Assembly: GCA_002224055.1 (NCBI GenBank)
Contig: AZLU01000146.1
Location: forward strand, 39,314-103,313
DNA length: 64,000 bases
Direction of reading: 5' to 3'
Source of the DNA: Pezizomycotina sp. ARF18
Taxonomy: Eukaryota > Ascomycota
The first letter of the stretch is position 1; the number at the start of each line of letters is the position of its first letter. The position numbers and the translations under genes are program-made. This document shows positions 45,991-58,083 of the stretch, piece by piece. Below the pieces are notes generated by a model. It searched no databases, had not been told where the DNA came from, and was given only the letters and a program-made list of their open reading frames with translations.

Positions 45991-46404
45991 GACATTTTCC
46001 TTTTTTTTTTTTTTTTTTTTTTTTTTTCGACTCACATTGTCTGCCGGTGCCACTTGCAGATGTGGAGACCAACTTACTTACCTACTGAACTCTCTCCCTT
46101 TTTTTGGGGCTCAGCTTATCAGGGAGGAGCACTTCTGCAGATTGAACCCCGCTTTTTCCCGATTCTCAATCTCTCTCTTTTCTTGCTTTTCCAGCCCTTC
46201 TCTTTTTTTTTTTTTTTTTTTTTCATTTATTTTTAATCCTAAATGTCATCCAACTAGTTCCCTCTTTGTTGATTTCTTTTCTCTTATCAGGTAATCGCCC
46301 AATAATTTCTATTATCAAAACATCATCACGTTCACGTTCATCAATTCTTCCTATCATATCCAAAAGAACCTGCCGCACACCGGAGATACAAAAACGAACA
46401 AATA

Positions 46405-46891
46405 ATGTCCCTCCGATGCCTACCCACAGAATTGCTACTCCAGATCATCTCCGACTGCCCAATGAGGCCGACCGGCAGTGCCTGCGATTTACATCGCGGA
46501 GATTATACAGCACTATACCACCGCCGACTCCTGCCCAGCCCGGCTAAGGATCCGCCGAGCGGACTTCGACCTTTCCAGAATAACCGCACGAACGTTCCGA
46601 GGACGCCTTCCTCAGGGTAACGGTCTGGAGCGGGACAGCGAGCACATCGACTTCCTCCTCCGGCTCTGCGGATTATACGACGGCGGGGATTGCCGGATGG
46701 TGTGCATGCGGTGCACGCGTATCGTCCGGTTCGTCGTGATACCTGATATCGCCGGCAGGCGGTGCTCGTGTGCGGAGGCAAGACGTGGTACTCGCCGACA
46801 ACCGCCCGCAGGGGCTGCGGAGGGAAAGGGTGGTCGGTCTTCCGGCAGACGAGCCTTCCGTCCCCTGGAGCCCTCCATACCCGATCGCTGA
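46405..46891 (+). CDS. Small F-box/zinc protein, family 2 copy 5
   Basis: The ATG at 46405 gives MSLRCLPTELLLQIISDC. The domain continues in a second frame as NEADRQCLRFTSRRLYSTI (about 46461-46517). RADFDLSRITARTFRGR, EHIDFLLRLCGLYDGGDCR and MVCMRCTRIVRFVV (46699-46740) follow. A second cluster, RRCSCAEARRG, lies near 46760-46785. The open frame ends at 46891. Length and order match the array, and the second cluster is atypical. Confidence 0.56.
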
Positions 46892-47124
46892 TTTTTCTCA
46901 CGGGGCTTTTGGTTGGGGGTACGAATGCGAGCGCGAGGTGTGGTGGAGAAGAGCCGCAAATGAATTGAGAGAGAAATATAACAAAGATGGATATATCGGG
47001 GTATATCCCGGCCAGAAGAGTAGTTATATCCCCGTTAAAGAGGGTTTAATTCTCCTTTCGCTTCCCTTTTCTTTCTTCCACTTTTACTTTTCAGTTTAAA
47101 AATTACCCATGAAGATTACAAAAG

Positions 47125-47566
47125 ATGCCGATTTCTACGTTACCGACGGAATTGATCCTCCTCATCTCAACGTTTGCGGAATCCGAAGCGGACAAGGAGT
47201 GTTTTCGATTAACATGTCGCCGATTCTACGATATACCTTCCGTTTCAGCGCCTACAGAAGAGACGGACGAATCAAACCTTCTGCGGAGTTGCGGCAACGG
47301 GTAGTGGTCGCGGCTACTCTGAAATTCCGTGGTATTGGCTCAGCAGATATCGCTTGATCCCTGGACCCGAAGGGCTATTAATCACTCGATCGTGGCCACA
47401 GCCTGGCGGGTGCGCATCGACCTCCTGCTTCGGTTACTTAGAGATTGCAGATGAAAGGGAGAAGAAAAATGCTGTGTTTTTGCTGCGAGACGATTGTGAA
47501 TTTCACGGCGACACCTGATAGGAGAAGGGTGTGTAGAAGATGTGGAGGAAGAGGTATTGATTTCTG
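47125..47566 (+). CDS. Small F-box/zinc-ribbon protein, family 2 copy 6
   Basis: The ATG at 47125 gives MPISTLPTELILLISTFAES and KECFRLTCRRFYDIP, a clean F-box, then a frame stop at the TAG near 47303. A further segment in other frames ends LEIADERERRKMLCFCCETI and VCRRCGGRGIDF at the TGA 47564-47566 (CxxC..CxxC). This is the last member of the array. The following T run at 47582-47599 has the same position as in copies 2 and 4. Confidence 0.57.
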
Positions 47567-48289
47567 AGGCGCTACTTGTGGTTTTTTTTTTTTTTTTTTC
47601 ACGTTTGCTTGGTTATAACAGATGAAGAGAGACGAGACAGCCTCTCCTACAAAAAGCACAGAGACCCATATCCTCGATTTCACGAGTATCAAGAATATAA
47701 AGAGAAGATTTTTATCAAATCTCTCACTTTCCGGTGGCCCTTTTTTCTTTGTTTGTTTGTCCGTTATCTTTCGTTCCGCTTTACCAAAAGTTATATTCAA
47801 AACTATCAACCACAGTCAAAAAGACTCGCGTCTCCAGAACGCAAAATACCTCAAATTGCTTTAGTATTACACCCCCCGTTACTTAGCATTACACATATTT
47901 ATTAGACAAGAATGTCTTTCCGTTATTGTGCATATTAACGTTATACCATGACGATAGTGTCTCTTTTGTTTAACTCTACAAATATATTAATGGCGATTCT
48001 ACCACATACGCACAAGTAATGTATGAAAGGAGCACAGTAATAACGTAGTGCTCGCTGCTTACGTACCATTTGAGACTATCCCGCGCCTAGGGCTTTAATC
48101 AGCGCTAGATAAGGCTACTTGCCGTGGACTCATGAGCATCAAGGCATTAGATTAGTTACAGCTCACGACCGAAGACGCAGCCGAAGGACTGTTCCTAGGA
48201 GATATAGCTCCAAGCAGTGTGCTCCATTGCTATCCCCGCCCTGCTTCCGTCAAAGGATCGCTCAATTAGTTTAATTTATTTTATATAGC
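47567..48289. other. Intergenic, T run and no gene
   Basis: After a T run at 47582-47599 the sequence shows short open frames without recognisable content. Confidence 0.45.
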
Positions 48290-48580
48290 TGCTGGCGCAG
48301 ATCTATGGTATATCTAATAATGTAGGATGGGATCGAACTTGTGATTTGACTGCAGAACTAACTATTCTAACTGAGGGAATACACGATGCATATATAATGA
48401 ACTGACGATGCTACAATCTGGATAAAATGTATGCATTCTGCCTTATACGGCGCAGCGCCGTATAAGACGAATCTCTTGACATCTCCAGCGGAGAGCTGAT
48501 ATCTCCAGCTGAAGTTCCTTGCTTCTAGCTATACAAGCATCACCTCGATGCCTGTGATTTGTCATGCCTAATAGCTAGCG
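48290..48580 (-). mobile_element. Solo LTR of the copia element, minus orientation
   Basis: Reverse-complemented, the block begins with TAGCTATTAGGCATGAC-like sequence, contains TTCGATCCCATCCTACATT, and ends GCGCCAGCA. It can be followed along its whole length against the LTRs at 53510-53821 and 58084-58395. It keeps C and G at many places where those copies have T and A. A 25-base perfect palindrome lies at 48442-48466. No clear target-site duplication was found, so a recombined solo LTR is the simplest reading. Confidence 0.8.
48442..48466. repeat. Perfect 12-base inverted repeat with 1-base centre
   Basis: The left arm is CTTATACGGCGC, the centre is A and the right arm is its exact reverse complement. 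It lies inside the solo LTR, at about the place where the full-length element has a shorter stem GGCTC-TAC-GAGCC. Confidence 0.9.
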
Positions 48581-48642
48581 TATACTTCATTAACATTTCC
48601 AGTTGCAACAATAGGCTGCTGCTCCGTTTGAGGCGCCTTTTT

Positions 48643-48673
<31 letters not shown>

Positions 48674-49639
48674 TTGCCAGATGAGAATGCGACATGTATC
48701 GAAGAATATATCGACCACCAGCTAATCTTATCGCCATATATCTCAAAACTTGGATTTCGTCTAATGTGCAATTTCTTTCGATATTTTTTTATCTATTCAT
48801 GGCTATAATTACATGCGTAATACGTTGCTTGAAAGAAAAAATCTCGATTTACCAACTTGAAACAACCCATCGACCCCTATCCCCCAAGCTCTACCTCTAA
48901 AATCCTCATCGCTCATCGCCGCCAACCCCCCGCAGCCCTCGCGCTGCACGGAATCTCACGGCTGTTCTTTGGCAATCGTAATTTATAATTCTCCCCGACG
49001 CGATTGACAATTTCCTTGCGAAGCCTCGAATGTTCGTATTTGAAACGCCAATTGTCCGTAGAACCTCTAGATCGGAAATGGAAGCTACGATACACGACGC
49101 ATACTTGTTAGCGTCTGTCTAGGTCGTCTAGCGCTGCGCTGGCGTTGCAGAACTAGCGGCAGCAGATTGCGACGAAACTTTCGGATAGATCTATACAGAG
49201 CTAATAAAATGTTTCGATTTGAAGTTCCAATCCACGATCGCGGACGTAAATCTTGGCTATAGAGACCGTAACTAGTGCAACAGGCTACTTGGCAAACCGC
49301 GAAGCGGATTCTGGTAATAGTTCGAGATGGGTACCGATCATCGATGTATCGTAGTAGAAGATTGCAATTTTGGAATCCATTTTATAGATTCAAGATGCGA
49401 ATGTACTTTCCTCGGGGTTTTTAATAATATCGACCCGGGATAATGATGGACTGATGGATCACTGCGTTGGTTTCTAGATCATTAAGAGTGGTATAATTTC
49501 AAATGCTATCATTTTCTACTGAAAAGTTTCATATGCCTTTAGTAAACAAAAATGCGTGAGAGCAAATGGGCGAAACGCCGAGCCATTGATGAGAAGATGT
49601 TAAACTGTTAGTTAGACGCAAGACAAACTTTGCCCTTAG
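48581..49639. other. Intergenic
   Basis: An A run lies at about 48644-48670. The 60-codon frame at 48913-49095 (minus) has no recognisable feature. Confidence 0.45.
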
Positions 49640-50950
49640 AAAGCACAGATATTAATCAAGTCATTAGAAGCGAAGTGGCGGTACGGATACCGCCTCCCTT
49701 GATCGAGCTGCAGAATTTTCACGCAATATCCCTCTCGCAGCCCGGCAGCTCGAAGTAATACTTCGTCGTAAACACCACACCCCACCCCTTCTCTCTTCCT
49801 TCTCCTTCTTCCCCACCAACAATCCCACGCCGTCCTCCGCCAACATCGACCATGTTCGCCAACCACTGTCCCTTTCACGAGTAGAAGGACAGCAGACCGT
49901 ATCGCCCTCATGACGGCGTAGTGCAGCGGCGTCAACCCGTCGAGGTCCTGTATCGTAACTTCGCGCCGCTGTCGATGAGGATCCTGACGATGTCCATTGC
50001 GTCGCCATGTGCAGCGGAACGCGGTAGCGGTGGCCGTAGGACGCCATGAGGTCGGCGCCTGGTGGGTAGTGAGCGAGCAGGGCTTTTAGGTTGTTGCGTC
50101 TATTCTTTGTATTAGCCATGGAACTCGCGACATATATCGAATATTAGGAGAAAGAAGAAACGGAAGAAGGAAGGAAGGAAGGAAGAAAGGAAGAAAGGAA
50201 GAAAAGCAGATTATGACATACGGCCATTCAACACGGCATAATGAACCGCCGCAAATCCTTCGTGCTTCGACAGCTTCTTCCAGCTCGCGCCGCTCTCCAG
50301 CAGGAAGTCGCAGTACTCCTAGTGACCGCTCCTCGCTGCGAGATGGAGAGCCGTGAGGCCCGCCTTGCTGGCGGAATCAACGTGGACGAAGCGCGTGGAC
50401 AGGATGACTCGACCGACGGCAGTGAAACCGGTGGCGGCGGATTGCAGCCAGAATTTGACGGCTTCAGGGAGAAAGAGGACCGATTTGCTATCGCGGTATG
50501 TTAGCCAAAAAGAATAGTGAGTAATGGTCTAGGGTTTGGAAGGAGGTGGGTTTGAAGTATTCACCAGCAATAAGCTTCTGCAACCTTCGTGGTCGCCGCT
50601 ACCCACGCACTCCTCCATCTGCTCCAGCGCTTTCGCCTCATCGTATTCAGTCTCGAATATCTCTTCTCTGTGAGACCTTTTCGCCTTCTCGACACCTTTA
50701 AATTTCGAACCTGAAGAAGTAGCATTTGCATTTTGGCCACCGTTGAACGAAAGACTCGGAAGGTGCTTCGGCTGGGGATTGGGAGAAGGCTCCGGAGTGA
50801 ACGGGAGCTGGGCTGCATTCGAGTCGGCCGGTCTTTAGTAGAAGCTTCGGACTGCTGCTTCCTCCACCATAAGGTAGCGCTGGCCGTAGATCCGAAGTTG
50901 AAGTATCGGGTGACTCTATGTCGAATAACATTGAACGTAAATCAAATGAA
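49640..50950 (-). pseudogene. Ankyrin-repeat protein with internal TAG
   Basis: Reading leftward, KANRSH-like and EEIFETEYDEAKALEQMEEC text lies at about 50680-50610. After a probable intron (GTGAAT donor near 50569) come ankyrin units. The first is SKAGLTALHLAARSGH, TAG, EYCDFLLESGASWK (about 50370-50290), then GFAAVHYAVLNGRM. After the GAAGG tract, NLKALLAHYPPGADLMASYG, VPLHMA and TPLHYAVMRA (to about 49900) follow. The TAG at 50319-50321 stands where Gln or Arg is usual and would be explained by CAG to TAG. Frame changes are also needed near 49995 and elsewhere. The C-terminal 80 codons to 49636 are Arg/Gly-rich and uncertain. Confidence 0.52.
50161..50206. repeat. GGAA/AAAGG microsatellite
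   Basis: A run of GGAA units then GAAA-GGAA units inside the ankyrin locus, probably in an intron. Confidence 0.85.
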
Positions 50951-53509
50951 ACCAGGTAATATGTTAAATGCTGGAATTGACGTCGTTAACTGTTCAATTC
51001 TTTAAAAGTTAGATGCAATGGATTGAAAAGGCCTTGAAAGATAGAGGCAGTAGTAAGTGTTATTATTATTATAAAGCGACGTTGATAGTTGACGAAGGCG
51101 ATACAGTTGACGTGAAGGAAATTGTGGGAATAAATAATTTTGTATAGCTTTTGTGTTGTTCTGCCTTTCCCTTCCCTTGGTTTTTTTTTTTTTTTTTTTT
51201 TTTTTTTAGTCAAAATTAAATACTACGAGCACAAACAACGCTTAATAGTTAACCTTCTCAACAACCAAAATCCATGAGAATAATAATATAATAACCTTCT
51301 CTTTCTCTCTTTCCTATTATCATTCCACATCTGTTGTTATAGTCAATGGTCGTAGTAGATCAATGTGATATATCCAGGGCATATTAAAATCTGAACATTT
51401 ACTTAAAAACGTAGCTGTGGAGAACGCCATGCTATCCATCCTAGCACCGAAATTAAAGGAATTTGGCGTTTGCCAGTTTGCCCGTGGTATTCTGATCTGA
51501 TACGTCCTTAACTGACCAATACGTCAGCTCGACTACAGGATGTTATACACAATCTTTACGTATTTATAATAATAACTATTTTTCGTTTACCGTCTGGCTC
51601 TTGGCCGAGAAGCATACTCTATCGTCAAGTTTGAAGGTCCAATCTTAATAAAGGATTATCTTCCTGTCAGACGTAAGGCATAGGAGATAAAGCCAATACG
51701 CTACCTAAACCTTACCTTCCGTAGCGTACTTCTTAGCTAGGTACTAAAGCTCAACGTTCGAGTCGGCCTCAATTTTGACGAACTATTGGTAGCCCATAGA
51801 TCTACGTAAACACCCCACACGTGATTACTATACGATATACGATTATCTATTAACTTTCAAATGATCAAACCAGGTACGTATTACAAGGGAGCGCGTAGCA
51901 AGATAATCAAAACGGACGAGAACTGATACGATTATTATTACAAATCAAAACATACTCCGCCTAGGATCGTTACATATATTCTGAGCAACCTTTACAGACT
52001 TTATACGTCTTAGAACACAGCGAAGGCAAAGAATATTAAATGATGGAAGATATCAGCCCCGATAATCCGTTTTAGTGGCAAATCCTCATGCGTCCCACGT
52101 TCGTGGTTGGTATACTTGATCTGCGAATATGTCCTCGCATAAACCAACTTCATTCTCGATCAAGACATTTTCTCGCAACCCATGCAGCCGCGAGCAGATA
52201 TCGAGCCAAACAATTCTTCAGCTATGGTGTTCAAGAATAACTACTAATCACAAGGAGGTAACAAATCCACATTATTTATGCATCCCGCTGGTTTCATATT
52301 AGACATCGTCTCCGGTCTTGTTTCGCTACGTAGCCTACTGATCAACTGCGTCTTTCCCCATATAATATCAGCCTTTCGGGCAGTATGGGGCTAGAAAGTA
52401 ACAGATCAATCAGTCGTCTCGATTCATATCCAAATTCCAAGCCATGCCCGTGTGGTTTCAAAAGATCACCTGCCTAATGCATTTTTTGCAGCTATACCAA
52501 AACAGAGAGCATGGATCGGTAAATCTTTTGAGCCAAACCTTGGATATAATCTGCCCTGACCTTCCAATAAGAATTAGTGCGCAAGACTCTCCTCCATACC
52601 TCTGAAGGTTCGAAATCATCGAGATCTAGGTGACGAGTCAGTAAAGATCATACATACAGTCCAGCTAACTTATCCGTATGCAGTAGAAAGGATGCAATGT
52701 ATCACTATTATGAGGGCCGAAAAAGCCAAAGTATACCATACCACGTCCCGGAACACCACGATAGCTTTGGAAAAAGAACTTCAATCTTCATATGAATACG
52801 TGCATGTTGATCAAAGATATACACTACTTTACTGTGGTTGAGAATGGATAAGACTGTAAGCAGATTTTTCGCAGAGTTCCGTACTTTGAAAGGGATTTTA
52901 TAGCTCGGCTCAGCCTAGAAACGATATTTCAAATCGAGGCCTAGGAAGCGGTCGATAATGATTATGTGGACAGGAAAACAACCGCGAGGTTTAATGCATA
53001 ACACCGAGATTCTACACTGCCCACATACATAGTTACTCTAGTCGGAGCTAGCCATCGTTTGCGCACATTCAACCTTCTGCAATCGTGAACACTTATAATA
53101 GCTCACGGGGAAACCAGTATCGTCGAATATTTCTACGTCATCTCATAGAACATTGTTGTTATTAAACAGTTCTACTAGCTTGAAGAAGTCAGAATGTACC
53201 CATATCACTGTAACGTAAATGTGGCACAGGCAGGGTGCCCTCAAAACACTTTTCCTGTTCATGTGAAGCCATAGAACAAGATCGCCGGCGCTGACAGTAA
53301 ATGTCACTTGCATATTTTCAATGATAATCTTACTTTACGGCGTCTAAATCTTGTATTCTCGGAATCTGGAACGCTCCTAGGTGATGGCGAATTGGTAAAT
53401 TCATAGATTAAGCTCAGAGACCACAAGCCTACCTACACTATACAACTTTGTATCGGGGCATTTGTCAATTGGTAAGAGCTTTATAGATGTCGAGTAAAGC
53501 GAGGGAAAA
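50951..53509. other. Long stretch without a gene
   Basis: A T run lies at about 51180-51207. From about 51213 to the retroelement no open frame of 60 codons exists on either strand. Nothing was recognised. A short hairpin (GCTTTA..TAAAGC) with TTGGTAAGAGC before it lies next to the element at about 53471-53500 and has a faint tRNA look, but it does not fold as a whole tRNA. Confidence 0.5.
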
Positions 53510-53821
53510 TGCTAGCTATTAGGCATGCCAAAGAGGCATAACAAATCTATAGGCATCAAGGTAATACTTATATAGCTAAGGAACAAGGAACTTCAGCTAG
53601 AGATATTAAGATCTTAGCTATAGATATTAAGGAGATTACGACGACAAGGCTCTACGAGCCGTCGAGGCAGACTATATATATTATATTAAGATTATGTATT
53701 ATTAGTTTATTATATATAGTATCATATATTCCTTAGTTAGTCTAGTTAGTTTTATAATCAAATCTATAAGTTTAATCCTATCCTATATTATTAGATATTA
53801 TACTATATATCTACGCTAGTA
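53510..53821 (+). repeat. 5' LTR of the copia element
   Basis: It begins TGCTAGCTATTAGG and ends CTACGCTAGTA, where the 3' LTR has CTGCGCCAGCA. The first 150-170 bases keep CA and TG dinucleotides. The rest is RIP-mutated like the interior. The sequence following (GGTTATAAG, 53823-53831) is in the place of a primer-binding site, but the tRNA was not assigned. Confidence 0.88.
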
Positions 53822-56800
53822 GGTTATAAGTCTAATTAATAATATATCTTAATAAACTAACTTACTTCTTAATCTCCTCTAAACGATATATCTTATAATA
53901 TCTCTTTTATTAAAGTTTAACAAGGTAAAGCTAAAGGCTAATCTTATAAACTACCTTAATTAGAGTATATATAAATTACGTTCCTTAAGTATAATAAAGT
54001 CTAGAATATTATTAGTAAACCGCTTAAGGCTACAGCAGCTAACGTAAAGCTAATACTAAAGATTAAGATAATAATTTAAAGGCATATACTATTATTAAAG
54101 CTTACTACGAGATAGAAACTTAATATATTTATCTATAATCTACTAATAGTAGCGCAAATAAGATATAGAATATTTTAAGTTTAGCGTATATTATTATTAC
54201 CGCTATTAGTAAACCTTATATTAAAAGTAGCTAAGGTAGATTTAACTTAAAAATAAAGTTAATATTTAAGGATTTATATAGAAGTATTAAAATCTTATTA
54301 AAACGTATAATAAGATATTAGGCTTAATCTTAATAGAAAAGACTAAGGCGAAGACGGTAAAGAAAATAGAGCTAAATATAGGCTTAAAGGATAATATAGC
54401 TATAGTAGAGGCTACTAATCTCGTCTATAATAACCTTAGTAGCGATTAAGAGACGTTTATTATAAACTTTTAGTAAATAATAGATTTAATAGTAAAAAAA
54501 CTAACCTTTAATATACTCGAGAAGGCGCTACTTATTAAAGAGGTAAAGTATAGAATACGATATACTAAAAATATTAGCTTAAGATAATAAGGCGCTATTT
54601 AAAAAAAATAGCCGAGGTAAAACCTAAAGAAACGATAAGAAGGTTATAAGTTTAAAGGTAAATACTATTATTATAATAAAGTTAAATAAAAGAGCTAACT
54701 ATAAAAAGCGTATAAAATAAAAAGGATAGCGGTAATAACGAGGTATTAGGTCTTATAGTATAAACTTTAGTATAAAATACTAGCTTTTAGAGAACGATCT
54801 AATAGTTTTTCGACTTAGGTATATCTTTTATATATAATAGTAAGAGAAGTATTTTATTTATAAACCCCTCTTAAAGCTATAAAATATTATAATTAATAAT
54901 AAAAAAGTATTATAGGTTATTAGTACTAGCTTAATATTTATAAGGCTTAATAAAAAATATAGTAGTAGTTTTATTAAACTTAAAAATACGCTATACGCTC
55001 TAAAGATAAAATATAGCCTATTTTTAATCTTTCGCGTAGATAAGATAGGATATATAATAATAATCTAATAAGGTAGATATATAATAACTAGATTAAGCTA
55101 AGGATTAAAGCTACTATAAAATAGGATTATAGGAAATCTTAGATAGATTATAATATCTATAAGAAAGAGTTTAGCTTTCGCTATTATATAAAAGTATATA
55201 AATAGCTTAAATATATAGTAAAGATTATATTAAGCGAATAATTAAGTATAGAAGCGTTATTAGTATTACTAAGACGGTAAGAATCTTTAAAGTTATATTA
55301 ACTATAAAGCTATAGACTTATTAAATTAAAGGCTATACTAAACTATAAAAAACCTTAATTAGGTATATAAGCTAATAAAGATAATCTTCTTAGATTTTTA
55401 TTAATAGCGTATATAAAGAGTCTTAGAGATTATATAGGGTTTATTATCTTCCTTAAAGAGAATAGTTAAAAGTTCTAATCTATTTTATAAAAGATAAAAA
55501 GATAGAGACGATACTCTTATACTTTAATAGTACTCTTAAGATAACTAAACGTTAGTTAAATCTTAAGCTTATTAAGCATAATATAATAAGTAAAAATATA
55601 TCTTAATTAATAAACGCTATAATAAAGTAGGGATTATAATTATACTTAGTTATATACGTATTTTAATAGAATAGCGTACCTAAAAGCTTAATTAGATTCT
55701 TATTAATAGATTAAAGGTAATATTAGCCGCGTTAGAATTACGCCGTAGCTATAAGTAGAGGCGGTAAATTATTATAATCTAATCTATAATTATACGCTAT
55801 TAAGACCGCTTAAAGCACTAAAGGATAATAAATAGATAATACTATAGAAAAGATAAAAAGGTAGAATTTCTAATATTTTAAATTTTAGAATATTTAATAA
55901 ACTATATTATATATATATTAATAACAAACTCTAAAAGAAGCTAGATAATATTTACTAAGAAGATATACTTTATAGGCTAAAAGCTTATAATATTTATTAA
56001 GTCTAAGATTCTACTATCCGTAAAGTATTAATCTATAGAGATATTAGATTCTCGATTAAATTAACCTTTAAAGTATATAACTTTATAGAGAAAATAAGAT
56101 CCTCTTAAATACGTTAAAAATACCTTAAAATAGGTTTAGTCTAAGAATAAATAGCGATAGCGCTAAATTACGATTAAAACTTAATTTCTAATTATTAATT
56201 AAATATCTATAAGACGATTATACTAAAGTAGCCTAATTAGCTAGATTACGAAGATAAGAGTAAAAATCTCAATAACGCTAGTCTATAGCTAAGATTTAAG
56301 ATACTCGCTCTTATAGAGAAAGTTACGTAAATACTATAAGATAAATCTACGACGATTAACTAAAGATAATAGTATATTTTTAAAATCGCTAAATAAGATC
56401 TAGTAATTAAACTATAAAGATACCCTATAGACTAGAATATTAGTAAAGATTTAATAGCTATACGCCTTAGAGAAAAGGTTTATAAAGGATTAATAGTATA
56501 TATTAATAAATTAGAGCTATTTACCTATAAAGAGGCTATAAGCTCTATAAACTATAAAAGATAGTATATACGATAGATTAAAACTATTTTTAATTAAAAA
56601 ATAAGACGTATAGAAACCTATAGATTCTTAAGATCTTCTCTTAAAAGATAATATCGTTAATAGTAAATAAATATTTAAATATAAGCGCGATACTACTAGT
56701 TAAATTATAATACTTAAGTCGAGACTAGTCGCTTAAAACTTTATATAAAAATAAGAGATTAATTATAATAAGATATATATACTAATAGCTAAATATAATA

Positions 56801-58083
56801 GTAAGGCTATTTTTATATTAGTAGCCTAGCTCGATTTTAAATATAAGTAAATAAATATAATAATAGCCTTCTTTATATCTAAATTAAAGTAGAGAATTAT
56901 CGTTAGCTTTTAGAAGGGAGCGGAATTAATAGATTAGTTTAGTTAATAAAGACTCATATAGCCTAAAATAATTATCTTAAGAATAATATAGAAAACTTAC
57001 TTTAATTCTTAAATTACTAAAATTTAAAGTTTATTAGCTTAATAATAGCTTATTTATTAATAAGGATTATTAGTTAATAATAATTATCTATATTAATAAT
57101 CTATTAATAGCTAAATCTAATAAATATAAAATCGAGATATTTAAGCGAGATCTTAGTTTATACTTTAAGATAAAGATATAGCTAGTAGCCTATTTCTTAG
57201 ATATATAAATAGAATAGACTAAGTTTAAAGAACGACGTCGCCTAATACTATATTAGTCTATATATATATAATCGCTTTTAAGAGATTTAAGCTTAAGAAT
57301 ACTTTTAGGATTAGTACTTCTATAAAAGAAAAGGTATCTTTTAAACGGAAGATTAAGATACTATATTAATAATATAGTATTGATAGATATAGGAAGTTTA
57401 ATCTATACTCTATTTATTAGGCTAACTAATACCTTCGCTATCTTGACGCTAAAGTAATATATTAGCGAAGTAAACTAAACTTATAAAAAGGTAGTAAGAA
57501 GAGTACTATAATATTAGAAAAAATCCCTTGATTATACGCTTATATATTATTCTTATAAAATAGAGGATAAGATACTAGATTTACGTATCTATATAGACGC
57601 TGACTAGGCCGGATATAAGCTTATTTATAGATCTACTACTAAATATATAGTAACGTTTAATAGAATAGCTATCTTATACTATTTAAAGAAGTAACGTACT
57701 ATAGCTACTAGTATACTAAGGTAAAATATATAGCTATAGGGGAGGCTTTACGGGAAGCTTTTTAGATACTTTAAATACTAAAGGATATATAGCGAGCCTT
57801 TAAGTTTAAGGCTTTTAATAGTATCGAGATATATATAGATAATTAAAGTACTATTAGTATTATAAAGGATTCTAAATACTATAGTAAAACTAAGTATATG
57901 ATATATAATATTACTTTATAAGAACTAGTTTAAAAAGAAACTATCGAGCCTCGATATATAAGATTAAAGGATAATATCGCGGATATGCTTACTAAACCGC
58001 TTATAAAGATATTTTAATAGCGCTATAAAGGCTATAGGTATAAGGAGATAGGATAAGATTATTAGTATTATCGATAAGGGAAG

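Noticed and set aside
53461-53509. Possible tRNA next to the copia element
   Set aside because: TTGGTAAGAGC resembles a D-arm and a GCTTTA/TAAAGC stem follows, but the loop is 11 bases and no acceptor or T-arm was found before the LTR begins.
54660-54715. Gag zinc knuckle in the copia element
   Set aside because: Tyr-rich text could be a RIP-mutated CxxC pattern, but the His and last Cys positions do not fit well enough to call.
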